Positions 27,666 to 34,999 of a stretch of 47,596 nucleotides of DNA are shown here, one piece after another. This stretch comes from a virus. The stretch lies in the IMG/VR virus record IMGVR_UViG_3300022682_000034, positions 1-47,596 of that record. One strand, 5' to 3'. Positions within the stretch are counted from its first letter, which is position 1. Every line of letters starts with the position of its first letter. The notes beneath the pieces were generated by a model that did no database searches, was not told the origin of the DNA, and saw nothing but the letters and a program-made list of their open reading frames with translations. The translations under genes and the position numbers were made by a program.

Positions 27666-29047
27666 TGTTTCCCCTCACGATACGCTCGAAGCGCGTCTAA
27701 GAGCGAGCTTTGCCGCTCGGATTTCGTTTGCAGGCGTTTCAAGACCATTTCGTCTACCGTGCCGTTTGCAATCAAATGGTAGATAAAAACGGTTGACGTC
27801 ACACCTTGCCGCATGATCCGCCGATTGGTTTGCTCATATGCCTCGGGGTCGTCAGTGAGTGAGTACCAAACGATGTGACGACCAGATCCATATTGGAGAT
27901 TCAGCCCGTGCGAAACGCTCGCAGGGTGGACGAGCAATACTGGGATTTTGTCGTCGTTCCACTCCCTTACAATCCGGTCGCCGTCCGACGCCGAGACGCC
28001 CCCGCCGATGTAGGGGACACCCACAAACCGGCTTCGTAGGGCACTTTGTAGGCGCTTGAGTTCGTGGCGATATGAGTAGGCCACTATCGCCGGTTTGCCC
28101 CCCAGCTCGTCGAGTAGGTCAAGCAAGGCGTCGACCTTCGCCGAGTGGATTTCCTTCGAATTTCTTGGCCCTTCTGTCGGGTCCTCCTCGAGATAGACCT
28201 CTCCCCCGGCGATCTGCCTACAGGCACCATAGCTAGCCGCGGACGAGACCGGGGAGACGACGTCGCCACCGTCTAGCTCGGCGAATAGCTGTTTTTCTAC
28301 GTCTCGATACACCGCTCGAGCCTTCGGCTGGAGGTCGACTCGAATCGATGTAACGTGCATTTCAGGCAGCTCGAGGAGCTCGTCACCGTCGAGGCGCAGG
28401 CACCAAGGCGCGATCCGGTCTTCGATTGCCTCTTTTGCCCCCGGGTTAATCTCCCATTTGTATCGATTCCAATCAATCGGATGAAAATACTTCTCTTTGA
28501 ATCGGACGATTGACCGTCCGAACGCTTCGCCGTCGTCGATCAAATACTGCTGAGAGAAAATGTCCAACAGAGAATTCGGCGCAGGTGTGCCGGTCATGAT
28601 GTAGCGAAAATCAAAATGCTTCGCGTGGCGCTTGAGAATCTTCGTTCGCTTCGCGGTCCAGTTTTTGAATTTCGACGACTCATCGACCACAAGACACCGG
28701 GGCCGGATTTTGCGGAATTGTTCAAGCGCCCGCTCTATGCCCTCGGGATTGACAACATAAACGTCGTTATCCGGGTTGATTTCTTTGGTCTTGCCGTGCA
28801 AAATTTGACATCGAAGGTGTGAGAACTGATCCCACTGTTCAATTTCCGGAGGCCAAGTGGATCGCATCGGGCGGAGGGGTGCGATCACGAGCATTTTGAG
28901 GCTCGGGTAGAAAACGCGGAGCGCGCAAAAAGTTGCGAGGATGATCGCCGTTTTACCGAGACCGGGATCGGCAAAAAGGGCCGCGGATCTTCTCGCGACG
29001 AGAAACCGGATCGCCTCGCGCTGATAGCCGTGGGGCTCGAATTTCAT
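27662..29047 (-). CDS. SNF2/DEAD-like superfamily 2 helicase
   Basis: A 461-residue protein starting MKFEPHGYQREAIRFL. ATG 29047 is preferred because it overlaps the preceding stop (ATGA); an in-frame ATG at 29083 exists. Walker A is ADPGLGKTAI (26-35), Walker B VVDESSKFKN (about 120-129), motif III MTGTPAPNS (151-159), and the C-terminal lobe carries the arginine-finger-like QTNRRIMRQG. This short SNF2-type helicase is common beside VRR-NUC nucleases in phage replication modules and probably remodels DNA during replication or recombination. Confidence 0.87.
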   Translation of the reverse strand: MKFEPHGYQREAIRFLVARRSAALFADPGLGKTAIILATFCALRVFYPSLKMLVIAPLRPMRSTWPPEIEQWDQFSHLRCQILHGKTKEINPDNDVYVVNPEGIERALEQFRKIRPRCLVVDESSKFKNWTAKRTKILKRHAKHFDFRYIMTGTPAPNSLLDIFSQQYLIDDGEAFGRSIVRFKEKYFHPIDWNRYKWEINPGAKEAIEDRIAPWCLRLDGDELLELPEMHVTSIRVDLQPKARAVYRDVEKQLFAELDGGDVVSPVSSAASYGACRQIAGGEVYLEEDPTEGPRNSKEIHSAKVDALLDLLDELGGKPAIVAYSYRHELKRLQSALRSRFVGVPYIGGGVSASDGDRIVREWNDDKIPVLLVHPASVSHGLNLQYGSGRHIVWYSLTDDPEAYEQTNRRIMRQGVTSTVFIYHLIANGTVDEMVLKRLQTKSERQSSLLDALRAYREGKQ

Positions 29048-29289
29048 CGATCCGGATCTGTCCACAATCGGCAATCGTAACATCGAAGAAATCCGCGGAT
29101 ATCACCGCCCTCTGTGTACGATTTTTCGAGTTGTGTGCCTATGTACGCGTCTGGATTTTCATCGAAAAGCTGGCATTCGGAATTGCACCCGTTCAAAAAT
29201 CGACAAAGTTTCCACTCGGTTAGAAAATCATCACCACATATGTCACCAAAAAACACGAAATCAACTGGTTGTGCTCTACATTTTGACAC
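29044..29289 (-). CDS. Small Cys-rich protein
   Basis: An 81-residue protein. GTG 29289 is chosen because GGGAGG lies 9 bases upstream; a TTG at 29298 is too close to it. It contains seven cysteines, including LCRFLNGCNSEC and a final CYDC, so it may bind zinc or an iron-sulfur cluster. It is coupled to genes on both sides (14-base and 4-base overlaps). The family is not recognised. Confidence 0.5.
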   Translation of the reverse strand: MSKCRAQPVDFVFFGDICGDDFLTEWKLCRFLNGCNSECQLFDENPDAYIGTQLEKSYTEGGDIRGFLRCYDCRLWTDPDR

Positions 29290-29578
29290 GGCTTGCAACC
29301 TCCCGGATCTCCATCTCGTACTCTAACATAGTACGAAATTCATCAAAAGAATCGATTACGAATACATCAAAACCCCGATCTCTGAGCTTTCGGATCGTGC
29401 GCTTTTGGTCTTTCCTTGGCGTTTCACCCGGTTTTTTGAACTCAACAAGGATTATGTCATGTGTACCGGGGAAGACAATCAACCGGTCAGGGTAGCTCCT
29501 TCGTTGCACCTTAAAACACAGGCACCCGACCTTTTCTGCGTGATTAACACATTTTCTTTCGATTGCCGACTCAAGCAT
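29276..29578 (-). CDS. VRR-NUC domain nuclease
   Basis: This 100-residue protein is a stand-alone VRR-NUC domain. The catalytic pattern is D31 (YPDRLIVFPG), E46 and K48 (LVEFKKPGETPRKDQ), followed by Q58. These PD-(D/E)XK enzymes cut branched or flap DNA. Its place next to the SNF2-type helicase is the usual phage arrangement. AGGAGTGGG precedes the ATG. It overlaps both neighbours. Confidence 0.87.
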   Translation of the reverse strand: MLESAIERKCVNHAEKVGCLCFKVQRRSYPDRLIVFPGTHDIILVEFKKPGETPRKDQKRTIRKLRDRGFDVFVIDSFDEFRTMLEYEMEIREVASRVKM

Positions 29579-29903
29579 TTTTCACCCACTCCTCGGCTAG
29601 TGCATTTAGTAGGGCACTGTGCGCGATTGCACCCTCCTCACCGTGGATTCCGAGGAGAGTGTTGTCATACGCTCTCACTTCGCACCCATCCACGAACGTA
29701 AAAGGCTTCCTTTTCCTCGCAAACAGCCCAGAGACCGATGATCCATCAAAGAAATCGATTGCCATTTTAGGGATTCTCCATTGAGTCCCCCGCTCTTTTC
29801 TCGCTCCCGGGAAAACGCCGTGCCGGCAGTAAAGGCGCAGTGATGCCGGTGTCAATCCGAGGGCTTCAGATGCCTCGCGAACGCTCAAAAAATCAGATTG
29901 CAT
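29571..29903 (-). CDS. Helix-turn-helix protein, excisionase-like
   Basis: This 110-residue protein starts MQSDFLSVREASEALGLTPA; ATG 29903 is chosen for the AAGGA about 8 bases upstream. Residues of about 6-50 form a MerR/Xis-type winged helix; the C-terminal half (residues 60-110) is of unknown fold. It may be a transcription factor for the early operon. It overlaps both neighbours. Confidence 0.6.
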   Translation of the reverse strand: MQSDFLSVREASEALGLTPASLRLYCRHGVFPGARKERGTQWRIPKMAIDFFDGSSVSGLFARKRKPFTFVDGCEVRAYDNTLLGIHGEEGAIAHSALLNALAEEWVKNA

Positions 29904-30447
29904 TTTCGTAATCCTTCCACATATCAATACGTCTCTGAACGATCTTTTTTACCTTTTTCGTCGGGGGTATGCAGCCACCACAAGCGTAAGCCGAGACCGC
30001 GTCGGGCCAATTTTTGCACATTTGCAGGGACACAGAGAGCCACCGAGCACCACATTGTAGTTGCCCGTGCCGGGTGCTCAGATCGCAACCTCTTGCTGCC
30101 AAACCATGCACTTGAGTCAGCCCCTTCTCGCCGATCTTGCCTTCTGCTGTTGTTCTAAAAGACGATTCTTTGAAGGATATTACCGTTAAAAGGATTGGGG
30201 GCACGTTGTAAATTCTCGCGGCGTTGACGATGTCAGCTGACAATTCCAAGCGGGCTTCTCGGCTCTTCGATAGCTTGCGGCCGGGCGCCTCGGCCATGAG
30301 GTCCGCGATCACTGATTCGACTTTTGATACATCTGGATCGAGTGTTTCTGCTGCACCCGCCGGTAGGCTACAAAGCACGCCGTAGGCCATCGCCCAGAGC
30401 ACCATCATAGAACTGATTTCGCTAAGGATTTTCTTCGTTTTTGTCAT
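29893..30447 (-). CDS. Endolysin: secreted lytic transglycosylase (SLT-like)
   Basis: A 184-residue protein from ATG 30447. A signal or signal-anchor segment covers residues of about 8-32 (SSMMVLWAMAYGVLCSLPAGA). The SLT fold follows, with the probable catalytic E94 in SFKESSF, GLTQVHGLAARGC downstream, and a Cys-rich end. It would cut peptidoglycan glycan strands in the periplasm. The signal means export could occur through the host Sec system. Overlap by 4 bases with the two-TM gene supports a lysis cassette. Confidence 0.8.
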   Translation of the reverse strand: MTKTKKILSEISSMMVLWAMAYGVLCSLPAGAAETLDPDVSKVESVIADLMAEAPGRKLSKSREARLELSADIVNAARIYNVPPILLTVISFKESSFRTTAEGKIGEKGLTQVHGLAARGCDLSTRHGQLQCGARWLSVSLQMCKNWPDAVSAYACGGCIPPTKKVKKIVQRRIDMWKDYENAI

Positions 30448-30923
30448 CTTGCTACCCCTATTAACACTCCGCCGAGGACGATCGCAGCGCCCCCGGCGAT
30501 ACTGGTGAGCCAAAGTAAAACTTTTGATTTCGCTCGCTCTTTTTCGATATCAGATTGCAGACTCCGCGCGTGAAGCATCGAGTCGTTTTGTGATGTAATC
30601 AGTTCGTTTTTGTACCTAACGAGATTGTCAATCCTCAGCTCGAGTAGAAACTCTTGCTGTTTGTATTGCTCGACGAGCGGATAGATCGAGTGATAGTGCA
30701 ATACGAGCTCGCCCATTTTTGCCCACTCCGGCGCATCGAAGCACTGGTACGACGTGCCGTTAATCGTCTTGATCGTTCCGATCGGCTCCTCCCGGTGCGG
30801 GCCAATATCCGGCAATTCTCCGCCTTTCGCGAGCCTCGGTAAGAGCCCGATTAGTATCAGTAATAGAAGCGTTATCAGAAATATCGATAGATCGCGCCGA
30901 TTTCTCGGATCTCTCAATAGCAT
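30444..30923 (-). CDS. Two-TM membrane protein of the lysis cassette
   Basis: A 159-residue protein with two hydrophobic segments: about residues 12-30 (LSIFLITLLLLILIGLLP) and 136-157 (VLLWLTSIAGGAAIVLGGVL), separated by a charged helical region with coiled-coil character. GAGAGG lies 6 bases before the ATG. It could be a holin, antiholin or unusual spanin. It overlaps the upstream gene by 164 bases in another frame. Confidence 0.55.
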   Translation of the reverse strand: MLLRDPRNRRDLSIFLITLLLLILIGLLPRLAKGGELPDIGPHREEPIGTIKTINGTSYQCFDAPEWAKMGELVLHYHSIYPLVEQYKQQEFLLELRIDNLVRYKNELITSQNDSMLHARSLQSDIEKERAKSKVLLWLTSIAGGAAIVLGGVLIGVAR

Positions 30924-31119
30924 CGGAAACCTCTCTTTGTTTGCCTTCTAGATTCTGGTCGGTTGTCTCACGAGTGGTTGACCTCGGCGGAGGCGGCACT
31001 GGAAGCCTGGTTGCTGATTTCCGAAACAGGCTGAAAAACATAATGACCGCGCCGACGACACCAGAGAAAAAGAGGATAATCCAGATCGCCGCACGCTTAT
31101 ACCATGGTTGATTTTTCAT
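30760..31119 (-). CDS. Spanin-like inner-membrane protein
   Basis: A 119-residue protein with one N-terminal TM (about residues 10-31), a Pro-rich stretch (RLPVPPPPR) and a charged helical periplasmic-type region, the plan of an inner-membrane spanin (Rz-like). Its last 164 bases are shared out of frame with the next gene; Rz/Rz1 pairs also overlap, but the partner here lacks a lipobox. AAGGTGG precedes the ATG. Confidence 0.5.
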   Translation of the reverse strand: MKNQPWYKRAAIWIILFFSGVVGAVIMFFSLFRKSATRLPVPPPPRSTTRETTDQNLEGKQREVSDAIERSEKSARSIDISDNASITDTNRALTEARERRRIAGYWPAPGGADRNDQDD

Positions 31120-31457
31120 CGGACCACCTTCACAACGTTTTCAAAACCGAATTGTTTTAGCAGCAACGGAACACGGAAGTTTTCACAGGTCAAAATGCTA
31201 TCCGTTTTTTCATCCAATTTGACGCAAAGACAGACGTCAAACATTGCATTGTGTTTTGCACCTTGTGCTATCACATCTGCTTCCTGAGAGAAAATGTCTA
31301 AGTCACTATCGATGTAAGTTGGACATTTTGCATTTGAAGCGTCGGCGCACAGGTCAACGCGAAAGTTGAAAATCCTGTCCAAATTGTTGAAAATGTCGTC
31401 GGGAGTCTCCCAGTTTTCACGTCGTGTGTCAGTATGATTCGCCTGGTTTTTGCTCAT
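31116..31457 (-). CDS. Truncated Dam-like protein (N-terminal part of phage N6-adenine methyltransferase)
   Basis: A 113-residue protein. Residues 16-55 (ENWETPDDIFNNLDRIFNFR, then VDLCADASNAKCPTY) match the start of the phage Dam family, normally about 170 residues. After about residue 60 the match stops: there is no DPPY/NPPY catalytic motif and the remaining sequence is unrelated. It starts by ATGA overlap with the polymerase stop, with GGAGAG upstream. It is probably catalytically dead, perhaps a binding remnant. Confidence 0.6.
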   Translation of the reverse strand: MSKNQANHTDTRRENWETPDDIFNNLDRIFNFRVDLCADASNAKCPTYIDSDLDIFSQEADVIAQGAKHNAMFDVCLCVKLDEKTDSILTCENFRVPLLLKQFGFENVVKVVR

Positions 31458-33418
31458 TTTTTGTATCTCTCCATTATGTCCGCTTTGGCCCCAATCGGCC
31501 AATGAGACGCCCACGGTGAAGCATTGCACATTGCCGATTCGAGATCTCGTTCTGAGACGGATCCGATAGGCACCTCAACCACAATCTCGTCGTGTGTGTG
31601 CATGACGATGGGCCATCCGAGGGCATCAACAGCAAGGATTGCGTCGGCTTGCAACTCGCGAGCGGTGCTTTGCACGTAATTTTCTGTCAGTTTTCCACCG
31701 TACGTCGACGTCCGTTTCCATTTCCTGGTTTCAGAGTCAATCTCTTCGTAAGTGATCGCTTGCGCCGGTTTGCCAAATTTCTCGACTTGATCGATCCGCG
31801 CGTTGATGTACCAACGTTCGGAGCCGTTCGGAAGTTTGAGGACGAGCGCGCTTAGGAGGTCATCCCAACGAAACATCGAATTTTCGCGACGATCTCGGAT
31901 GGTCTCCAAAGCTTGCCCTTCGATCCATTTCCAAAATCTTTTGACAGTGGGGTTCGTCGAGCGGTAGATATCAACGACGTTTTGCGCGAATTCGAGGGAG
32001 ATCGGGTGCCTGTATTTCTCGCACGTCTCCGCGAATTTCTTCGCCCCCATGCCGTAGCCGAGCCCAAGGATTGCTTGTTTGCCAAAAAATCTTTCCTCTG
32101 AATCTTTGCCGATTTGCTCGTACGGGACCTTGAAGATCCTCGACCCCATTGTTTTGTATGGGTCTCGACCTCTGCGGAAATCCTCGAGTAATGGCTCGTT
32201 TTTGGCCACCACGGCCAAGACACGCGCCTCAATTGAAGAGTAGTCGCAAACGATCAAAATCTTTCCATCTTCGGCCAGAATGGACGACCGAACGACAGAC
32301 GCCAGCGCGTCGACCGGATCGCCGAACGTGAATGACAATCCTCCGACGCTTCGATCCATGATCATGTTGATCGCGATCTCTATCTTCTCCGTGTCGCTGA
32401 AACCACGGGCAATGTTTTGTGTCTGGAACCGTTGCCCGCTCCAACGGCGCGTTCGGCCCGCGCCACTGTACGCGAGGTGATCGCGGATCCGGTTGTCTTC
32501 GCACACGCCGGCAATGATCGCGGGATACTTTTTGACCGCTGCCCTGCCGAGAGATTGTCGGAGCTCGAGCACCCGACGAACAACCGGGTCGATATCGTCG
32601 AGTTTCAGCGCAGCTTCGACGTCATCTTTCGTACACCCTGACATTGGCACGCCACGGGCCATCGCGAATTTTTGGATCGTGCCGGTCTGGTTTGTCGTGT
32701 GGATTTTGCCGCGCGTGATGTCCACGAGCTCGGCGTTCGCTTCGACTTGGCAAAGGTCAAAAACTTCAATCGCAGAACGCACAAAACCAAGGTCGATCGG
32801 CGCCCCGCGCTTATTGATTTTCTGGTCTACTGTGAAAATCTTGTGTTCGTGGGCACTCAGTGGAGGGAGTTGCTTCGAGACCTCGCGCTCGACGATCACA
32901 TCTTGTTTGCAGTATTCGCCGAGGCGCTCGAGGTCCGCGCGGGCCGTGCATTCAAATTCTGTTTGATATGCCCCAGGCTTCAAGACACAGATTTTCTTCA
33001 TTAGATCGTGACCGGCAAGATCCTTTTGCTCCCGCAATCCAAGGATTTTGGCGACACCGTCTAAGCTCGCTGTAAGGGAAACCGCGCGCGCCTGGGCTTG
33101 TGTGCAATGCCACTGACCATCGGCTACTGGTGGCGCCCCGAATTTCGGCACAAGTTGCTCAGACCATATCGACGATTCGAAAGATGCGTTGAACGCATGT
33201 AGTTCATTACCCGCTTCGACGAGCGCGAACAGATCACACATTTTCCTCTGCGATTCGTTGCCGGGGATCGTCGGAAACCAAATGTCAGGATTGCCGTCAT
33301 CGACAGCCCAAGCCACACATAGCACTTTAGTGCTTTCGTGCTGTGCGTACCGATGCGGCCCAGATTTCTTAAGGTCACAAGCGGATCGCGTCTCGAGATC
33401 AATATGGATTCTATGCAC
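31454..33418 (-). CDS. Family A DNA polymerase with 3'-5' exonuclease domain
   Basis: A 654-residue protein from GTG 33418 (VHRIHIDLETRS). An in-frame ATG at 33565 would add 49 residues encoded by a strongly hairpin-forming segment, so it is less likely. The exonuclease domain starts with HIDLETRS (DxE). Polymerase motif A is VCDYSSIEARVLA (about residue 391), motif B KQAILGLGYGMG (about 446), motif C HTHDEIVVEVP (about 609). This replicative polymerase type often occurs with DUF2815 and DUF2800 proteins, both encoded just upstream. Confidence 0.93.
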   Translation of the reverse strand: MHRIHIDLETRSACDLKKSGPHRYAQHESTKVLCVAWAVDDGNPDIWFPTIPGNESQRKMCDLFALVEAGNELHAFNASFESSIWSEQLVPKFGAPPVADGQWHCTQAQARAVSLTASLDGVAKILGLREQKDLAGHDLMKKICVLKPGAYQTEFECTARADLERLGEYCKQDVIVEREVSKQLPPLSAHEHKIFTVDQKINKRGAPIDLGFVRSAIEVFDLCQVEANAELVDITRGKIHTTNQTGTIQKFAMARGVPMSGCTKDDVEAALKLDDIDPVVRRVLELRQSLGRAAVKKYPAIIAGVCEDNRIRDHLAYSGAGRTRRWSGQRFQTQNIARGFSDTEKIEIAINMIMDRSVGGLSFTFGDPVDALASVVRSSILAEDGKILIVCDYSSIEARVLAVVAKNEPLLEDFRRGRDPYKTMGSRIFKVPYEQIGKDSEERFFGKQAILGLGYGMGAKKFAETCEKYRHPISLEFAQNVVDIYRSTNPTVKRFWKWIEGQALETIRDRRENSMFRWDDLLSALVLKLPNGSERWYINARIDQVEKFGKPAQAITYEEIDSETRKWKRTSTYGGKLTENYVQSTARELQADAILAVDALGWPIVMHTHDEIVVEVPIGSVSERDLESAMCNASPWASHWPIGAKADIMERYKK

Positions 33419-33463
33419 GTTTCCGTCTTTCCAGGCCGTTTGGTTTCCTCTAGTCTTGCGCTT

Positions 33464-33559
33464 TTGCCGGGCCCCCGGTTCCGATGCTTTTCGGACTGTC
33501 GAAGAATCACTGGGGGTTGTAAGGGGTTTCACGAAGGGGTGAAACCGGGAGCCCGGCAA
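33464..33559 (-). ncRNA. Structured leader / candidate RNA element upstream of the DNA polymerase
   Basis: Two 17-base arms (33464-33480 and 33543-33559) pair with 16 of 17 matches, enclosing 62 bases. Inside are GGTTTCAC...GTGAAACC (33525-33546), which competes with the base of the outer stem, and a small hairpin CCGA-6-TCGG (33481-33494). A further AGGG/CCCT pair lies at 33559-33574. It sits between the ssDNA-binding gene (ends 33596) and the polymerase start (33418). Class unknown; roles could be a regulatory leader, terminator, origin or small RNA. Confidence 0.5.
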
Positions 33560-33595
33560 GGGCACAAGGCCCCTACCACGAAAAACTCACACTAC

Positions 33596-34309
33596 TCAGT
33601 ATCCTGGATCTTGGTTCGGGTCCCAAGGCTCCTGACCATAGTTGTGTCCAGAGCTCTGACCCGACGTGCTACCTCCTGTGGGATTTTGGGTGTTGTGCCC
33701 ACCCAGGCTGAAAGGCTGACCCGAACCATTCGGATCAAAATCTGTCGCGGCTCCGAATTCGTCAGCCGCATCTGGACGACGACCGCCAAACGGCTCGCCG
33801 TCCGCGAGCTTTTGTAGGTTGTTAAGGTATACACCTACACCCTTATTTCCACTTGTATCATAGGCGAAAAAACTTACTGTCGCTCTTGCATAACAACCCG
33901 AATAAAAACCAGGTTGGTCTAATTCGGTGAGAGGCTGCCGGTCCGGTCCGACGATTTGAGGCGCAAATTTTGTCCAGGATCTGATAAAAATTGTCCCTGG
34001 GAACCCATCAGAATCGGGGAACATATTACCGTCCAGCAGCGGGCTTTTTACGTTGGCAGGAAGATCGTAGTTCTGTGAATCTGGGATTTTTGAACCCCAT
34101 TTTTCGCGCGCTGCTTTGAAAACCATCACCTTGATGGATCGAATATCCACTGTTCTATCAAACAACATCGTTAACTTGTACTTTGGAAATGCATCGTCGT
34201 CTTTCATCTGCTCAGGATGGAAAACCGACGCGAATGCTGCCCGGAACCAGGGGGTTATCGCGGTCCTCTCGTTTAGCATTTTCGCCTGATTGTATTGTTG
34301 AACTGTCAT
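33596..34309 (-). CDS. ssDNA-binding protein, DUF2815 family
   Basis: This 237-residue protein resembles DUF2815 proteins (RTAITPWFRAAFASVFHPEQ near the start, YKLTMLFDR, then GCYARATVSFFAYD). These are thought to be phage single-stranded DNA-binding proteins. The C-terminal about 65 residues are Gly/Asn/Gln-rich and acidic, ending DPNQDPGY, as in SSB tails. It lies directly before the polymerase and has a promoter upstream (34319-34347). Confidence 0.82.
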   Translation of the reverse strand: MTVQQYNQAKMLNERTAITPWFRAAFASVFHPEQMKDDDAFPKYKLTMLFDRTVDIRSIKVMVFKAAREKWGSKIPDSQNYDLPANVKSPLLDGNMFPDSDGFPGTIFIRSWTKFAPQIVGPDRQPLTELDQPGFYSGCYARATVSFFAYDTSGNKGVGVYLNNLQKLADGEPFGGRRPDAADEFGAATDFDPNGSGQPFSLGGHNTQNPTGGSTSGQSSGHNYGQEPWDPNQDPGY

Positions 34310-34318
34310 AGTAAACCC

Positions 34319-34347
34319 TTTCTAAATCGATTGACCTTGAAGGTCAA
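34319..34347 (-). promoter_or_regulatory. Promoter overlapped by a 17-base palindrome
   Basis: Minus strand: TTGACC (34347-34342), 17 bases, TAGAAA (34324-34319). The -35 box lies inside TTGACCTTGAAGGTCAA (34331-34347), a perfect 8-base dyad around one central base. This looks like an operator for a dimeric repressor controlling the ssDNA-binding and polymerase genes. The repressor is unknown. Confidence 0.55.
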
Positions 34348-34368
34348 GAAAAAAACGTAAAAATCAGT

Positions 34369-34746
34369 TTATTTGATTGCCCATTTCGCATTGAAGCGAT
34401 CCCCGATTTTCGTGATTGTGTCGGATTTGACCAATGTGGCAAGCGCTCTGGTAACAACCTGCATTTCCTCGCCCAAATCCTCGGACATCTCACGCGCTGG
34501 CACAGGGGCGTTGATTGCACGGAGGTAGTGCTCAATCCTGCGATGAAGAGAGAGGACCTCTTCTTTCGTCCTTCGTTTTTGTTTCCCTTTTATCGCAAAC
34601 AGCAATTCGTCAATCGTCAGGTCACCGAGACCGACAGAGCACAAATCCTCGATCTTCGTGTCTTTGTTGCACCGGCTCCGGATGTAATCACGCCGCACCT
34701 TCTCAATTCCGCCTAGTTTTTTGGTCGCGTATTCTGAAAAGTCCAT
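34369..34746 (-). CDS. Hypothetical protein with C-terminal winged helix
   Basis: A 125-residue basic protein from ATG 34746 (MDFSEYATKKLGG), with AAGGAAGGGG upstream; longer in-frame starts lack one. The C-terminal about 55 residues (HYLRAINAPVPAREMSEDLG, then VVTRALATLVKSDTITKIG) fit a winged helix-turn-helix. A DNA-binding role is likely; the target is unknown. Confidence 0.55.
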   Translation of the reverse strand: MDFSEYATKKLGGIEKVRRDYIRSRCNKDTKIEDLCSVGLGDLTIDELLFAIKGKQKRRTKEEVLSLHRRIEHYLRAINAPVPAREMSEDLGEEMQVVTRALATLVKSDTITKIGDRFNAKWAIK

Positions 34747-34765
34747 TATTCCCCTTCCTTTCCTT

Positions 34766-34987
34766 TCATTCGTCGTCAATCTCGACATCCTCTTCGTGTA
34801 TCTCGACAAAAACACTTGCCGGATCTTGGCCCCTCCCCCATAGATATACGTCAATGCCCTGTGGGATTGCTTCCAAGATCGCTTCTACTGCCAGGTTGTC
34901 ACATACTACCTTATCCGATGCAGTTTCTTCCGGCAGATCAACAGTAAACAAAATTTCAGCTTTTCCGTGAACTCTTTTGACTCCCAT
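34766..34987 (-). CDS. Hypothetical small acidic protein
   Basis: A 73-residue protein starting MGVKRVHGKAEILFTVDLPE, with GAAAGGG before the ATG. Acidic C-terminal end (EIHEEDVEIDDE). It sits between the winged-helix gene and the DUF2800 gene. The family is not recognised. Confidence 0.5.
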   Translation of the reverse strand: MGVKRVHGKAEILFTVDLPEETASDKVVCDNLAVEAILEAIPQGIDVYLWGRGQDPASVFVEIHEEDVEIDDE

Positions 34988-34999
34988 ATCGTATCCCTT

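Noticed and set aside
26169-29903. Excisionase-like HTH proteins as signs of lysogeny
   Set aside because: Such winged helices are common in lytic phages as regulators. No integrase, attachment site or CI-like repressor was found.
33419-33565. N-terminal extension of the DNA polymerase
   Set aside because: The 49 added residues are encoded by a strongly hairpin-forming segment and have no resemblance to exonuclease N-termini; the family-typical sequence starts at about GTG 33418.
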